From the NCBI GenBank assembly GCA_965232265.1, contig CBDDPH010000002.1:868001-932000 (forward strand): DNA of 64,000 nt, given 5' to 3'. The notes below the pieces were generated by a model. The model did not search any database. It was given only the letters and a program-made list of their open reading frames with translations, and was not told where the DNA came from. A program made the translations under genes and the position numbers. Origin of the DNA: VXRD01 sp965232265. GTDB taxonomy: Bacteria > Latescibacterota > UBA2968. Positions 1 to 9,325 of the stretch are shown one piece after another. Each line of letters opens with the position of its first letter. The first letter of the stretch is position 1.

Positions 1-1913
1 AAGTCAGCGGCACGCCGCGCAGGCAATATGCCATCGTCAAAAATCTGCTGGGACGGCAACCCGATGAAATCAGACAAGCACGCGGACCAGCCATCCGCAT
101 CGCCTACGACAATGACGGCAACCCCACCCGAGCACTTCAGGGATTTGCGCGCGGACAGGGCATTGATCCATCAGCAGTGGAACAGCGCGACGACTACGTC
201 TGGGCGGGCATCACCATTTACGGGCGCAAAACCCAGGAAATCCTCTCTGAACTGCTGCCCGAACTCATCTCCAAACTCAGCTTTGGCAAAACCATGCGCT
301 GGAATTCCGAAGGCATCGCATATCCGCGTCCCCTCCGCTGGATTGTCGCCCTCTTTGGCGATCAGATCATCCCATTCACCTATGCGCGTGCAACAGCGGG
401 ACGCACGAGCCGCGGGCTGCGCCCCAAAGCAGAAATCGAAATCGCTTCTGCTTCTGACTATCGCGCGCAAATGCAAAAACACGGCATCGCAGTCAACCGC
501 GACAAACGGCTGGAAACCATCAAACAGCAAGTCGAAGCACTGGCCCGGGAAATAGACGGCAACGTACCCGAAGATCCCGACCTCCTCGACGAAGTCACCG
601 ACCTCGTCGAAGCCCCGCACGCGCTTTGCGGCACCTTTGAAAGCACACACCTTTCCCTGCCCCGCGAAATGCTCATCGCCGTCATGAAAAAACACCAGCG
701 ATACTTCCCGGTGCTCGACGAAAAAGGCGACCTCAAACCCAACTTCATCACCGTGTGCAATGGCCTACCCGACGCCCCCGACCTCGTCGTCAAAGGCAAT
801 GAAAACGTCATACGCGCCCGATATGCCGACGCCAAATTCTTTTACAAAGACGACACAACCAAAAAACTCGGCGACTTTCTGCCGCGTCTTGACACCCTCA
901 CTTTTCAGGAAAAACTCGGCTCCATGCGCGACAAAACCCGCCGCGTTGAAAAACTCGTCGGTGACTTATCTGACGCGCTTGCTCTGCGCGGAGAAAATAA
1001 AAAAGCGGCTCTGCGTGCAGCCGTATTGTGCAAAGCCGACCTGGCGACCAGCATGGTCGTCGAAATGACCTCCCTGCAAGGCATCATGGGCCGCTACTAC
1101 GCCTTGTCTTCCGGCGAAACGAAAGCCGTTGCACGCGCCATTGAAGACCATTACCACCCGCGCTTCCCGGGCGACGCCCTGCCCCAAACACAACCTGGCC
1201 TCGCCGTCTCAATTGCCGACCGTCTGGACAGCCTCGCCGGTCTTTTTGGCGTGGGCATCAAACCCCGCTCAAATGCCGACCCTTATGGTCTCAGGCGCGA
1301 CACCCTGGGGTTGCTTTCAAATCTCCTCGGTTACAAAATGCATTTTTCACTGCGCCAGGGCCTCAACACAGCCGCCGTTCACCTGCCCGTTGTGGTCAAA
1401 CGAGAAGCCCTCGACGAAGCCTTTGACTACATCATCCGCCGCCTCGAAGTCGTTCTTCGAGACGAAGGCCTGCGCCACGACGCGATTTCCGCTGCGATTG
1501 CGGCGAACCTGGACGACCCCTATCAAATCCAGCGGATTGCCCGGGCATTTACCGCGCAAATCCATTCCGATCAATGGCTCGATATCCTGCACGCCCATGC
1601 GCGGTGCAAACGCATTGTGCGCGACCTCTCGGAACACTACGACCTCAATCCCGACCACGACCCCGAAGCAGCTTCCAATGCACTGCACAAAGCCTATCTC
1701 GCCGCGCGGAAAACAATGGACACAGCCGACGACAAACTCACCGCCCTGATCCAGATCATGACCGAATTGCGCGACCCCATCAACCGCTTCTTCGAAGACG
1801 TGCTCATCATGGTCGATGACCCCGACCTCAGGCAATCGCGCCTCGCCCTCGTCCAGCACATCGCCGCCTTGCCCGACGGCATCGCAGACCTGAGCCAGTT
1901 TGAGGGATTCTGA
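1..1913 (+). CDS. glyS: Glycine--tRNA ligase beta subunit, 5'-truncated by the window edge
   Basis: Beta chain of the tetrameric bacterial glycyl-tRNA synthetase, which charges tRNA-Gly together with GlyQ. The reading frame is open from base 3 (first complete codon) and already shows the family's N-terminal signature (SGTPRRQ, then GNPTRALQGFARGQG), so only about the first 50 residues lie outside the window. About 636 residues are present, against roughly 690 for the full family. The C-terminal part carries the DALR-like anticodon-binding helices (for example HARCKRIVRDL). An ATG-initiated ORF at 177 is internal and not the start. The stop codon TGA at 1911 is also the first base triplet of a dispersed intergenic repeat. 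glyQ is presumably just upstream, outside the window. Confidence 0.96.
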   Translation, partial: VSGTPRRQYAIVKNLLGRQPDEIRQARGPAIRIAYDNDGNPTRALQGFARGQGIDPSAVEQRDDYVWAGITIYGRKTQEILSELLPELISKLSFGKTMRWNSEGIAYPRPLRWIVALFGDQIIPFTYARATAGRTSRGLRPKAEIEIASASDYRAQMQKHGIAVNRDKRLETIKQQVEALAREIDGNVPEDPDLLDEVTDLVEAPHALCGTFESTHLSLPREMLIAVMKKHQRYFPVLDEKGDLKPNFITVCNGLPDAPDLVVKGNENVIRARYADAKFFYKDDTTKKLGDFLPRLDTLTFQEKLGSMRDKTRRVEKLVGDLSDALALRGENKKAALRAAVLCKADLATSMVVEMTSLQGIMGRYYALSSGETKAVARAIEDHYHPRFPGDALPQTQPGLAVSIADRLDSLAGLFGVGIKPRSNADPYGLRRDTLGLLSNLLGYKMHFSLRQGLNTAAVHLPVVVKREALDEAFDYIIRRLEVVLRDEGLRHDAISAAIAANLDDPYQIQRIARAFTAQIHSDQWLDILHAHARCKRIVRDLSEHYDLNPDHDPEAASNALHKAYLAARKTMDTADDKLTALIQIMTELRDPINRFFEDVLIMVDDPDLRQSRLALVQHIAALPDGIADLSQFEGF

Positions 1914-1979
1914 TCCGCAGATGAACGCAGAAAAAACGCGAGTGATTTGAGCGTTTTACGCAGATAAAAAAGAGGAGCT
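1911..1979. repeat. Dispersed CCGCAGAT/ACGCAGAT repeat
   Basis: Starts with TGATCCGCAGATGAACGCAG and ends with ACGCAGATAAAAA followed by GAGGAGCTATGAA. A near copy with the same beginning and end occurs at 57590-57640 and a relative at 20291-20347. It is non-coding here apart from the glyS stop codon. Families of this word type are scattered through several environmental genomes; a function is not known to me. Confidence 0.6.
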
Positions 1980-2022
1980 ATGAAGGGGGTCTTCTCACTC
2001 CTTACTTCTTCCTTCTAACAAC

Positions 2023-3342
2023 TTAAAGCTGGATCTTTGTCTGAATATTCAAAATCCGTTCGCGCTTAAATCCGCCAGTGCCATCTGGAAGATACGTAAA
2101 TTCAGCTTCTAATATCACCACCGTATTTTTTACGGGCTCCAGCGCGACCACATATCCAAACCGCGTATTGGCCGTGCCATCGAACAAGTTTTTCAGGCTG
2201 ATGTTCCGAAAGTGCTTCTCAAAATATCCCTCAGCCCGTGTCACTTTTTTTATTTTTGGCAACTGTTTCAAAAATTCTGGTATCATACCCGCGCGACCTT
2301 CCACAATCTGTGCACTGTCTCCATCTCCGCGCAAGTGTTGATAGGAACCACTCGCCACAAAAATGCCGTAAAATCTCACAAGCGCACTGCCAAACACCCC
2401 TTGCATCGACGCAGACTGCAATGTGGCTTCGCGCGTTGTGATAGCCCCCGTACGCTGATTGACAAGTGCGCGATTGACATCGTAGAGCGCGTCAAAATGT
2501 CCGGGCTGAAATCGGCCATTGACCCAGCGATACTCCGCCTGCAATCGTGCCGGTCCCACATCGACCATCACACCGGGCAAAGCGAGACCCGTGCCACTAT
2601 CCCCATCCAAAATTCGCCCAGCGCCTGCGTACAACCTCATCCTTAAATGCCGCCTATCGATAAACGGATAGCCCACGTCAACACTCGCGGCTGCAAACGC
2701 ATCGCGCGGCAGGCCTGCGCGAATCGAATCGGGCAGGCCGCTGAGTTGATCCGCATCCACAACCGCCGTGACCCCCATATCCAATAGCGGAACGGGTTGA
2801 AATTCGACGCGACCCCCAAAAACGGGTCCGCCGCCTTCTAAATCCAGCAAATTGCCGATCAAGGCACGCACTGTCAAACGCCTGAAAATATGGCGAATTC
2901 TCACATCCAAACCCGTGCGTTTTATCCCCGGCGACCCGTGCGTATTGCGATAGTTGCGCATCACCAACCCCGTGCCCAATGTCACCCATTCCAAAGCACC
3001 GACGTGCAGAGACAGCCGCCGATTGCGATCATCGATATCTCCATAGCGCACGTAGTGAATTTTGCGCAACAAAGTCTCCACACCTCTTCGGCGGCTCGAA
3101 AAGTCCCAACCACTATCCCGAATGCGCCCCTCGTGATCTAAAAAAATCTCCAGATCAAAAGCCGCAGACAAGTCCCCAATGCGTATGCGAGGCTGCAAAT
3201 TATAGCGCTGCATCTGCTCCTGCTCAACCGTTACAGAACCCAGCATCGCAGACAAATCCAATGGAATTCCCATAGCATCTGCGGAAACACCTTCAAAAAT
3301 CAGCCCACAGAATGCGACAATCCAACAAAACCGATACCGCAT
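2023..3342 (-). CDS. Putative outer-membrane beta-barrel protein, family not recognised
   Basis: A 439-residue protein with an N-terminal signal peptide (basic start, hydrophobic core, cleavage probably after VSADA around residue 24). The rest is rich in alternating hydrophobic/polar stretches, ends in a beta-strand with NIQTKIQL and contains many Gly/Arg-rich turns, as expected for an outer-membrane barrel. No catalytic motif is visible. It stands alone: glyS lies convergently to the left and a GWxTD gene diverges from it on the right, with a shared gap of about 240 bases to the GWxTD ATG. It may be a porin-like or autotransporter-independent barrel, but I cannot name a family. Signal and topology are inferred by eye. 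Confidence 0.7.
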   Translation of the reverse strand: MRYRFCWIVAFCGLIFEGVSADAMGIPLDLSAMLGSVTVEQEQMQRYNLQPRIRIGDLSAAFDLEIFLDHEGRIRDSGWDFSSRRRGVETLLRKIHYVRYGDIDDRNRRLSLHVGALEWVTLGTGLVMRNYRNTHGSPGIKRTGLDVRIRHIFRRLTVRALIGNLLDLEGGGPVFGGRVEFQPVPLLDMGVTAVVDADQLSGLPDSIRAGLPRDAFAAASVDVGYPFIDRRHLRMRLYAGAGRILDGDSGTGLALPGVMVDVGPARLQAEYRWVNGRFQPGHFDALYDVNRALVNQRTGAITTREATLQSASMQGVFGSALVRFYGIFVASGSYQHLRGDGDSAQIVEGRAGMIPEFLKQLPKIKKVTRAEGYFEKHFRNISLKNLFDGTANTRFGYVVALEPVKNTVVILEAEFTYLPDGTGGFKRERILNIQTKIQL

Positions 3343-3503
3343 AAAATCCCCCTAAATGGTCCTAGATCCAATTCTCACCCTTTGACTCAACATAAGACTC
3401 TTTTTTTTGTGGGAAAAGTACCGAATCGCAAAAAGCGGAACCACCTCATCGGTCAGGCGTTATCAACATAGTCTCATACAGAGGTTTAACCGATTGGAAT
3501 CTA

Positions 3504-3532
3504 TTGACAAAGACATTGCCTTACAATATTTT
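3504..3532 (+). promoter_or_regulatory. Sigma-70-type promoter for the GWxTD gene
   Basis: TTGACA at 3504-3509, a 17-base spacer, and TATTTT at 3527-3532, placing a start site near 3540 and leaving a 45-base leader before the ATG at 3585. A TTG inside the -35 box would be the start of the longest ORF, which argues that this longer start is not used. Confidence 0.5.
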
Positions 3533-3584
3533 AACAAATACTGAAACACATCTGTTCCTCCGACTTTTCTATCGGGAGAATACC

Positions 3585-6065
3585 ATGAAAATTGGATTGC
3601 GGTTCTGGATGGTTGTCTGCTGTGCCTCTTGCATTGCACTGCCTCTTTTTGCCGAAGAAGGCGAAACACCGCCACAAGACACAACCTACCGAAATACGAT
3701 GTTTGCCCTGGGCCAGCGCCAGATTCAAGCGGGTGAAATCAACGAGGCCATGGCGACTCTCCAACGCATTTTAGAACTTTTCCCCGAAGACGCCCATGTG
3801 TATTCCCAACTGGGTTATATCTATCTCAAACGGAAAGAATACAAAGAAGCCGAAGGCGCCTTCAAAACAGCCAAAAAATTCGACAAAAGCCTCGTCGAAG
3901 CCTATGTCGGGCTTGGCCTTACGTATGCCGAAGTACCCACGCGGGGAATGCAATCTTATTACAACTTCCGCAGAGCCATTCGCGAAGCCAAGCGCGCCAC
4001 CAAACTCGATCCCAACTACGGCCCGGCCTATCGCTTGCTCGGCGAAGTCTATGAGCGATTCCAAGAAGACCACACCAGGGCTATGCAGTACTATCAGAAA
4101 TACGTCGAACTCGAACCCGACAATCCCGAGGGCCTTTATTACTACGGCTTAGCCTGTGTACAGGCCAAAGCATTTGACAAAATTCGCGAACACATTGCCC
4201 CCTACCTCTCGGCAAATCCCGCCGTGGTTCAGCTCTTGCCCATTGTTGCCCAGGGCCATTTTTACAACGATGAGGCGCAAAAAGCCCTCGAACTCTTCGA
4301 GCGTTATCTCGCCAACATCGAAGGCAGTGAACGCGCACACTACACCGATATTGCCTACGTTGCCTCAGATACAGAACTCCAGGAATACCGCGCCGCCACA
4401 CCGGGACCCGAACAACAGGCATACCGCGAGCAATTCTGGGCACGGCGCGACCCCGACATCCTCACCAAACTCAACGAGCGCGTCATCGAACACTACCGCC
4501 GCACCTGGTATGCACGCACCTATTTTTCGTCCAATGTCTATCCCTGGGATGAGCGAGGGGCTGTTTATATCCGATATGGCGAACCCGACTATCGCTCGCG
4601 CTCCAATGATCGCAACTTTGTCCAAACCGCCGAAGTAGAGCGCGTCCGCACGCAGATGGCCGTTGACATCTACGGTCCTGAAGCGGCATTCTTCACCTTC
4701 ACAGGTCCCGTCTTCCCCATTCGCACCAGCCGCGAAACAGGCACCCTCTTTGAACAAGACGATCCTATGGACATCGCCGACGAGAATTTTACGGCCGAAG
4801 AAGCCGGCGAAGCTGCCGATGAAAGTATGGCCGAACTCCCCGAGGCCGAAGGCGGTGAGGCTGCGGACTTCAGACTCGGTTTTGAGCGCAATCCATTTGA
4901 ACGCGATGGCACCATCGAAAGCGTCCTCGATGAGCAAACGGGACAGCTCAACACCCGCTTGCAATTTGGCCGCTATTCGCCTGTCACCATTGGCAGTGAA
5001 ATTGATACTGTACCTTGGGAAACCTGGACCTATATTCAGCTCAATGGAGGCATAGAGATTACATTCACCGACGAATGGGGCAATGGCCGCTATGACTTTG
5101 CCCCATTGCCCGAAGCCACCACCGAAGATTCCGACGCCATCGCGTATATCGCACGCATGACCGAACACACACCCGAAGTCATCTATCAGCAAGCCGTATC
5201 GACTTCGCCCGATTTTTATCGCCCTGGACTTCCCGGCGACATACTCAATTTCTACTATGATCTGGCGCATTTCCGCGGACCCGACGGGCAAACCAATCTC
5301 GAGATTTACTACGGCATCCCACCCGAGCAGGTCGAAATTGAGCAAGAAGCTGATTCGAGTTTCATACACGTACAATTGGCCGTTGCGCTGGCAAATGAAG
5401 GTCACACATCCATCTATCGCACAACCGACGAGTTCGCGTATCGCGGCACACAAGTACCCAGCACAACCGAGCAGGGGTCTTTTGTGCCTGAAATCATCAA
5501 AACACAGGTACCGCCCGGCAAATACGAACTTCAAGTCCAAATGAAAGACCTCATCTCTGGACGCACCGGACTCTACCGGCAAGAACTCCTGGTCAGAGAC
5601 TACCAGATCCCAGAACTTCAGGTCAGTGAAATTCAACTGGCCTCGAGCATCGCGGAAGAAGGCGCAACAAAATTCCAAAAAGAAGACGTGTGGATCATTC
5701 CCATTCCCACACGCAGTTATGCTATAAAGCAAAATGTCTATGCCTACTTTGAAATCTACAACCTGACCAAAGACACCTTTGGACAAACCCGTTATAAAAC
5801 CGAATACCGCATTCGCTCCAGTGCCATGCCCGCTGTTGGCGTATTTGGCGCAGTGGCCACGGGGTTGCGAACCATCTTTAGAACCAGCAAACCCCAGGTG
5901 GCCATCACCAACGAACTCACGGGACGCGAAGCCGACGAACGCGAATACGTCGAAATCGTACTCAACAAAGTCAGACCCGGCGTCAACGCACTCGAAATCA
6001 TCGTAACCGACCTGGTCAGTGGCAAGAGCGTCGAACGCGAAGTGCGCTTCCGGTATGGGAATTAA
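3585..6065 (+). CDS. Secreted TPR protein with GWxTD-type domain
   Basis: 826 residues from the ATG at 3585, chosen because GGGAGA lies 5 bases upstream and a signal peptide (MKIGLRFWMVV...LPLFA) follows at once. Residues about 35-220 form several TPR repeats (for example AHVYSQLGYIYLKRKEY and PAYRLLGEVYERF). Then comes the GWxTD core: FWARRDPD, an HYRR helix, PWDERGAVYIRYGEPDYR. The family's GWxTDRG is PWDERG here, and RYGEPD is intact. An acidic Glu/Ala-rich insert follows, then a beta-rich C-terminal half resembling carboxypeptidase-regulatory or filamin-like strands. The family is of unknown function and common in FCB-type environmental bacteria. A paralogue lies at 6664-9231 on the other strand. 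Confidence 0.85.
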   Translation: MKIGLRFWMVVCCASCIALPLFAEEGETPPQDTTYRNTMFALGQRQIQAGEINEAMATLQRILELFPEDAHVYSQLGYIYLKRKEYKEAEGAFKTAKKFDKSLVEAYVGLGLTYAEVPTRGMQSYYNFRRAIREAKRATKLDPNYGPAYRLLGEVYERFQEDHTRAMQYYQKYVELEPDNPEGLYYYGLACVQAKAFDKIREHIAPYLSANPAVVQLLPIVAQGHFYNDEAQKALELFERYLANIEGSERAHYTDIAYVASDTELQEYRAATPGPEQQAYREQFWARRDPDILTKLNERVIEHYRRTWYARTYFSSNVYPWDERGAVYIRYGEPDYRSRSNDRNFVQTAEVERVRTQMAVDIYGPEAAFFTFTGPVFPIRTSRETGTLFEQDDPMDIADENFTAEEAGEAADESMAELPEAEGGEAADFRLGFERNPFERDGTIESVLDEQTGQLNTRLQFGRYSPVTIGSEIDTVPWETWTYIQLNGGIEITFTDEWGNGRYDFAPLPEATTEDSDAIAYIARMTEHTPEVIYQQAVSTSPDFYRPGLPGDILNFYYDLAHFRGPDGQTNLEIYYGIPPEQVEIEQEADSSFIHVQLAVALANEGHTSIYRTTDEFAYRGTQVPSTTEQGSFVPEIIKTQVPPGKYELQVQMKDLISGRTGLYRQELLVRDYQIPELQVSEIQLASSIAEEGATKFQKEDVWIIPIPTRSYAIKQNVYAYFEIYNLTKDTFGQTRYKTEYRIRSSAMPAVGVFGAVATGLRTIFRTSKPQVAITNELTGREADEREYVEIVLNKVRPGVNALEIIVTDLVSGKSVEREVRFRYGN

Positions 6066-6076
6066 AACACGCTCTT

Positions 6077-6646
6077 ATGCGCATCATCGCTGGCGAATTT
6101 AAGGGCCGCCGCATCCCCTTTAACAACAAAAAGTACGGCAATGCCCGCGTCACATCCGACTTTGTCAAAAAAGCCGCATTCTCTTCCCTCGGCGAAATCC
6201 TCTGCGGCAAATATTTCCTCGACCTATTCTCTTGCTCTGGTCAAATCGGCCTCGAAGCCTGTAGCCGCGGCGCTCATGTAGTCATCAATGAACCCGACCG
6301 TCGCTGCAACCGCTTCATCGCACAGCTCATAGACAATTGGCAACTCAACGACCGCATCTATCTTTACGCGCGTCCCTCACAAAAACTCTTGCCCCAACTC
6401 GCGCGGTCGCGTTCCCTATTCGACATCATCTACCTCGACCCCCCCTATCACCAGCAATTGGACAGACGCCCTATGTCCTGCGCCATACTCACCCGCCTCG
6501 CAACAACGCCGATACTCGCGCCCAACGCCCGCATCCTCGTCCAACACGCCTCTCGCACACCACTCCCCAAATCCCTTCCCAATCTCGCCCTCTCTCGACA
6601 AAAAAAATACGGCGATACGACATTGAGCACATACACCGTAAAATAG
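6077..6646 (+). CDS. rsmD: RsmD family 16S rRNA (guanine966-N2)-methyltransferase
   Basis: 189 residues, the usual RsmD length. It transfers a methyl group from SAM to G966 of 16S rRNA in the assembled small subunit. Diagnostic features are the N-terminal MRIIAGEFKGRRI, the SAM-binding motif LDLFSCSGQIGLEA, and the catalytic FDIIYLDPPY (NPPY-type, here DPPY as usual for RsmD). It begins 11 bases after the stop of the upstream GWxTD gene on the same strand, so it is probably cotranscribed with it, and converges with the second GWxTD gene 17 bases downstream. In many bacteria rsmD neighbours coaD; no coaD is seen here. Confidence 0.93.
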   Translation: MRIIAGEFKGRRIPFNNKKYGNARVTSDFVKKAAFSSLGEILCGKYFLDLFSCSGQIGLEACSRGAHVVINEPDRRCNRFIAQLIDNWQLNDRIYLYARPSQKLLPQLARSRSLFDIIYLDPPYHQQLDRRPMSCAILTRLATTPILAPNARILVQHASRTPLPKSLPNLALSRQKKYGDTTLSTYTVK

Positions 6647-6663
6647 ATTGCCATAAATGTGCC

Positions 6664-9231
6664 CTACCTCTTATCGCCTATTATTACCCAAACATCTTTT
6701 GTCGCTGTGGGTTTGCCCGGGCGGTTCAGGTCGGTTACGGTTACACCTATCGTGAGTTTTTGTCCCGGCTTTGCCGCTACGTTGAGGGCAACATATACGG
6801 GTTCTGTTTCCGTATTGCCCCGGTGTTCATAAGATACCTGCACGCCTTCTTGTTTTTCAGATATGCCCAGCAATGTGCCGATGCCTTCTATCAACCGGGC
6901 ACCGGCATTTTTGCTGCCGCGCACGGCATAATCCACGCGGTAATGCGTTTGTCCCGTGTCGTCTCGGAAGAGGTTATACACTTCGTAGTACAGATAGACG
7001 GGCTGTTCTGGGGCAAAAGTGTGTGATGGCAAGGGGAGTACTTCGAGGTCGTCTCGGATGAATTTGCCCTCTGCACGCGCTTCCATTGTTGCAATTTTTC
7101 CCGCTACGACGAGGTCGCTTACCATCAGGGTCGGGGCATTGTATGCTTCTACATCGACGAGTTGCCGGTGAATTTGCAATTTCCCCGAGGCCGGGTCGGT
7201 CACGCGCACGGCCATGAGATAGTGGCCGGGTGTGACTTCTGTTGTGACCTGATCTACCCATAAGACGCCGGGGTCGTCAACGGTTTTGCGCTGTGTTGCC
7301 CGCGTATTCAGGCTGTCGCGGGCAATTTCTGTTCCCTGTGCGTCATAGAGGACCCACATTCGATTCACCGAAGCCTCTACCTGTGTTCCCCGTTTTTGCG
7401 TTTTCAATGCTGTCCAGGGTATGCCGATAAAGGCATATAGGCGCGTATCGCGTCCATTGCCTTTGAAATCCGCTACGGACATAAGCAGCGGCATGGGGTC
7501 TCCCGGATATGGATAGCGGTAAACAGAGGGTGTGCGGTTGACGACCCGTGCGACCACGGCTTCGGGTGCGAGGTGTAGCCACAGCAATCGATTGGGTGAG
7601 TCGATAGGTGGCTGGGGAAATTGAAAATCAAAATTGCCCAGGGCGTCGAGAAATGTCACTTCGATTCCTTCGCCAATATGGGTGTAAATCCAGGATTCCC
7701 ACTTGTAGTTTAAAGACGCGCCATCTCGAAATAATGCGCCCTGGTGCGGCAGGGGAAATATCGGCAGTCCCCGAATTTCGGGGGTTACTTTCATTACCGT
7801 GCTTGCGCCCAACGACGATTCTATCTGCAGCGATGATGTAGGGGCGATTTCGTGCAGTGCTCGTCCCGCGAGGTCCATGAGTCGGTTTTTTACCCGAATC
7901 ACTTTCGCATTGGTCTCGAATACGAGGTGATCGGACCAGCTTCTGTGATCGGGATGACCGAAACGGATATACACGTCGCCGCGCGCATCCCAGGGTATTC
8001 GGCCTTCGGAAAAGTTCTGTATGGCGTAATTTACGCGCCGGTAGTGTTCCAACCTGCGCTCGTTAACCGGTGTGGTCGGCGTTGGGTCTATTTTGCGCCA
8101 GAACAAATTGGTAAATGCGCGTTTTTCATCTCCCCTGATCATGCGAAAGGTCTCAAATTCTGTTGCGGACAAGAGCAAGGTGACATCTTCGTACAGGAGG
8201 CGTTCATTTTGCGGTATGATGGATAAAAATTGCGAAAATGACGCTTCTGCCTGTTCGTACACGCCCGATTCCAGATATTGTGCGCCCAGAAGCGGCAGAT
8301 AACGCTCGGGGTCTTTTTGGGCGAGGTCGCGCAGTTCTGTGGTGGTGTGCAATTCTTGTTTTAAATACTTCAATTCCATAGCCACGCGCGCCAATCTGCC
8401 CCTTGCTATGCTGTGCGCTGGATTTACTGCGACCTGCTTTGACAGTGCTTTGACGGCTTTTTCGAAATAATAGAGCGATTCGTAAAATACGCCCAGCTTG
8501 AAATACGCATCGCGGTGTTGGGGAAACCGCTTGACCACGTTGCTAAAATGATGGTCCATATCCACGCTGCGCATCGCCAGGTGGCACATCGCCAAATTGT
8601 AATACGCGGCCTCGTATTTCGAATCGAGGGATACGGTGTCCTGAAAAAGATCCAGTGCGCGACGCACCTGTTTTTTCTGGATCAAGCACGCGAGTGCCCG
8701 TCCGTGTCGCGCGATGAGAAACCGCCGATCTTTTTCCAGTACGCGCACAAAAATGCGTTCTGCTTCTACGCCTTTGTGTTGCTCTAACAAACAATATCCC
8801 AGCGTGCACAGGGCGAGGCGGTCGTCGGCATCGTCCTGTAGCATCCGTTCAAATAGTGCAACAGCGTCGTCGAGCAGGGCGGGATCTGGTGGTGTGGCGC
8901 GCGTTTTATAGCGCTGGGGTATCAATCGACCGCGTTCAAAAAAAGCGTCTGATACCGTCAGGTAGCGACGCCCGATGTGATACCCGTAATAGAATTTCAG
9001 TACTACGGGATTGTGTCGTTGCCAGAAGTCGATTAAAAATTGCGCTTTCTCCTCTCGCGGCAATGCCCGATAGACGGCTGCGCTGTCTGGTCCGGCGCGT
9101 TCTGCGATCAGAACCGCAGCGAGCGAATCTGCCCGTGCATCGAAACTTTCCTGCAGACGGTCTCCCCAGGCTGGTGCACATATTAGGGGAAAGAGGGCAA
9201 TGACGAGAATAATGTGCAAGACGATAGTCAC
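6664..9231 (-). CDS. TPR protein with GWxTD-type domain, second copy
   Basis: 855 residues from a GTG at 9231 (preceded by ACGGAAA), which is followed directly by a hydrophobic signal sequence (IVLHIILVIALFPLI, cleavage near APAWG). The ATG at 9315 would lie inside a GTAGGGGCG repeat palindrome and is unlikely. TPR repeats run over about residues 130-400, followed by FWRKIDPTPTTPVNERRLEHYRR and IPWDARGDVYIRFGHPDHRSWSD, the degenerate GWxTD core (IPWDARG; RFGHPD). The C-terminal half is beta-rich and matches the layout of the protein at 3585-6065, including PVYLYYEVYNL versus NVYAYFEIYNL. The two are diverged paralogues arranged convergently around rsmD. Function unknown. Confidence 0.85.
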   Translation of the reverse strand: MTIVLHIILVIALFPLICAPAWGDRLQESFDARADSLAAVLIAERAGPDSAAVYRALPREEKAQFLIDFWQRHNPVVLKFYYGYHIGRRYLTVSDAFFERGRLIPQRYKTRATPPDPALLDDAVALFERMLQDDADDRLALCTLGYCLLEQHKGVEAERIFVRVLEKDRRFLIARHGRALACLIQKKQVRRALDLFQDTVSLDSKYEAAYYNLAMCHLAMRSVDMDHHFSNVVKRFPQHRDAYFKLGVFYESLYYFEKAVKALSKQVAVNPAHSIARGRLARVAMELKYLKQELHTTTELRDLAQKDPERYLPLLGAQYLESGVYEQAEASFSQFLSIIPQNERLLYEDVTLLLSATEFETFRMIRGDEKRAFTNLFWRKIDPTPTTPVNERRLEHYRRVNYAIQNFSEGRIPWDARGDVYIRFGHPDHRSWSDHLVFETNAKVIRVKNRLMDLAGRALHEIAPTSSLQIESSLGASTVMKVTPEIRGLPIFPLPHQGALFRDGASLNYKWESWIYTHIGEGIEVTFLDALGNFDFQFPQPPIDSPNRLLWLHLAPEAVVARVVNRTPSVYRYPYPGDPMPLLMSVADFKGNGRDTRLYAFIGIPWTALKTQKRGTQVEASVNRMWVLYDAQGTEIARDSLNTRATQRKTVDDPGVLWVDQVTTEVTPGHYLMAVRVTDPASGKLQIHRQLVDVEAYNAPTLMVSDLVVAGKIATMEARAEGKFIRDDLEVLPLPSHTFAPEQPVYLYYEVYNLFRDDTGQTHYRVDYAVRGSKNAGARLIEGIGTLLGISEKQEGVQVSYEHRGNTETEPVYVALNVAAKPGQKLTIGVTVTDLNRPGKPTATKDVWVIIGDKR

Positions 9232-9270
9232 GTTGATTTCCGTAAAGTAAAAAGAAGTGAGAGGTAGGGA

Positions 9271-9325
9271 GAAAAATTTTTCGCCCGCCGACAATGCCAT
9301 GTAGGGGCGAGGCATGCCTCGCCCT
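9271..9325. repeat. GTAGGGGCG palindromic repeat (REP-like)
   Basis: Contains GAAAAATTTTTCGCCC followed by GTAGGGGCG and the perfect 20-base palindrome GGGCGAGGCATGCCTCGCCC (9305-9324). Related copies: 20413-20477 and 21485-21522. It abuts the stop codon of the DUF6785 gene. Confidence 0.7.

Noticed and set aside
4365..5786. 473-codon open frame on the minus strand
   Set aside because: Lies entirely opposite the GWxTD gene, has no family features, and reflects the codon bias of the real gene.
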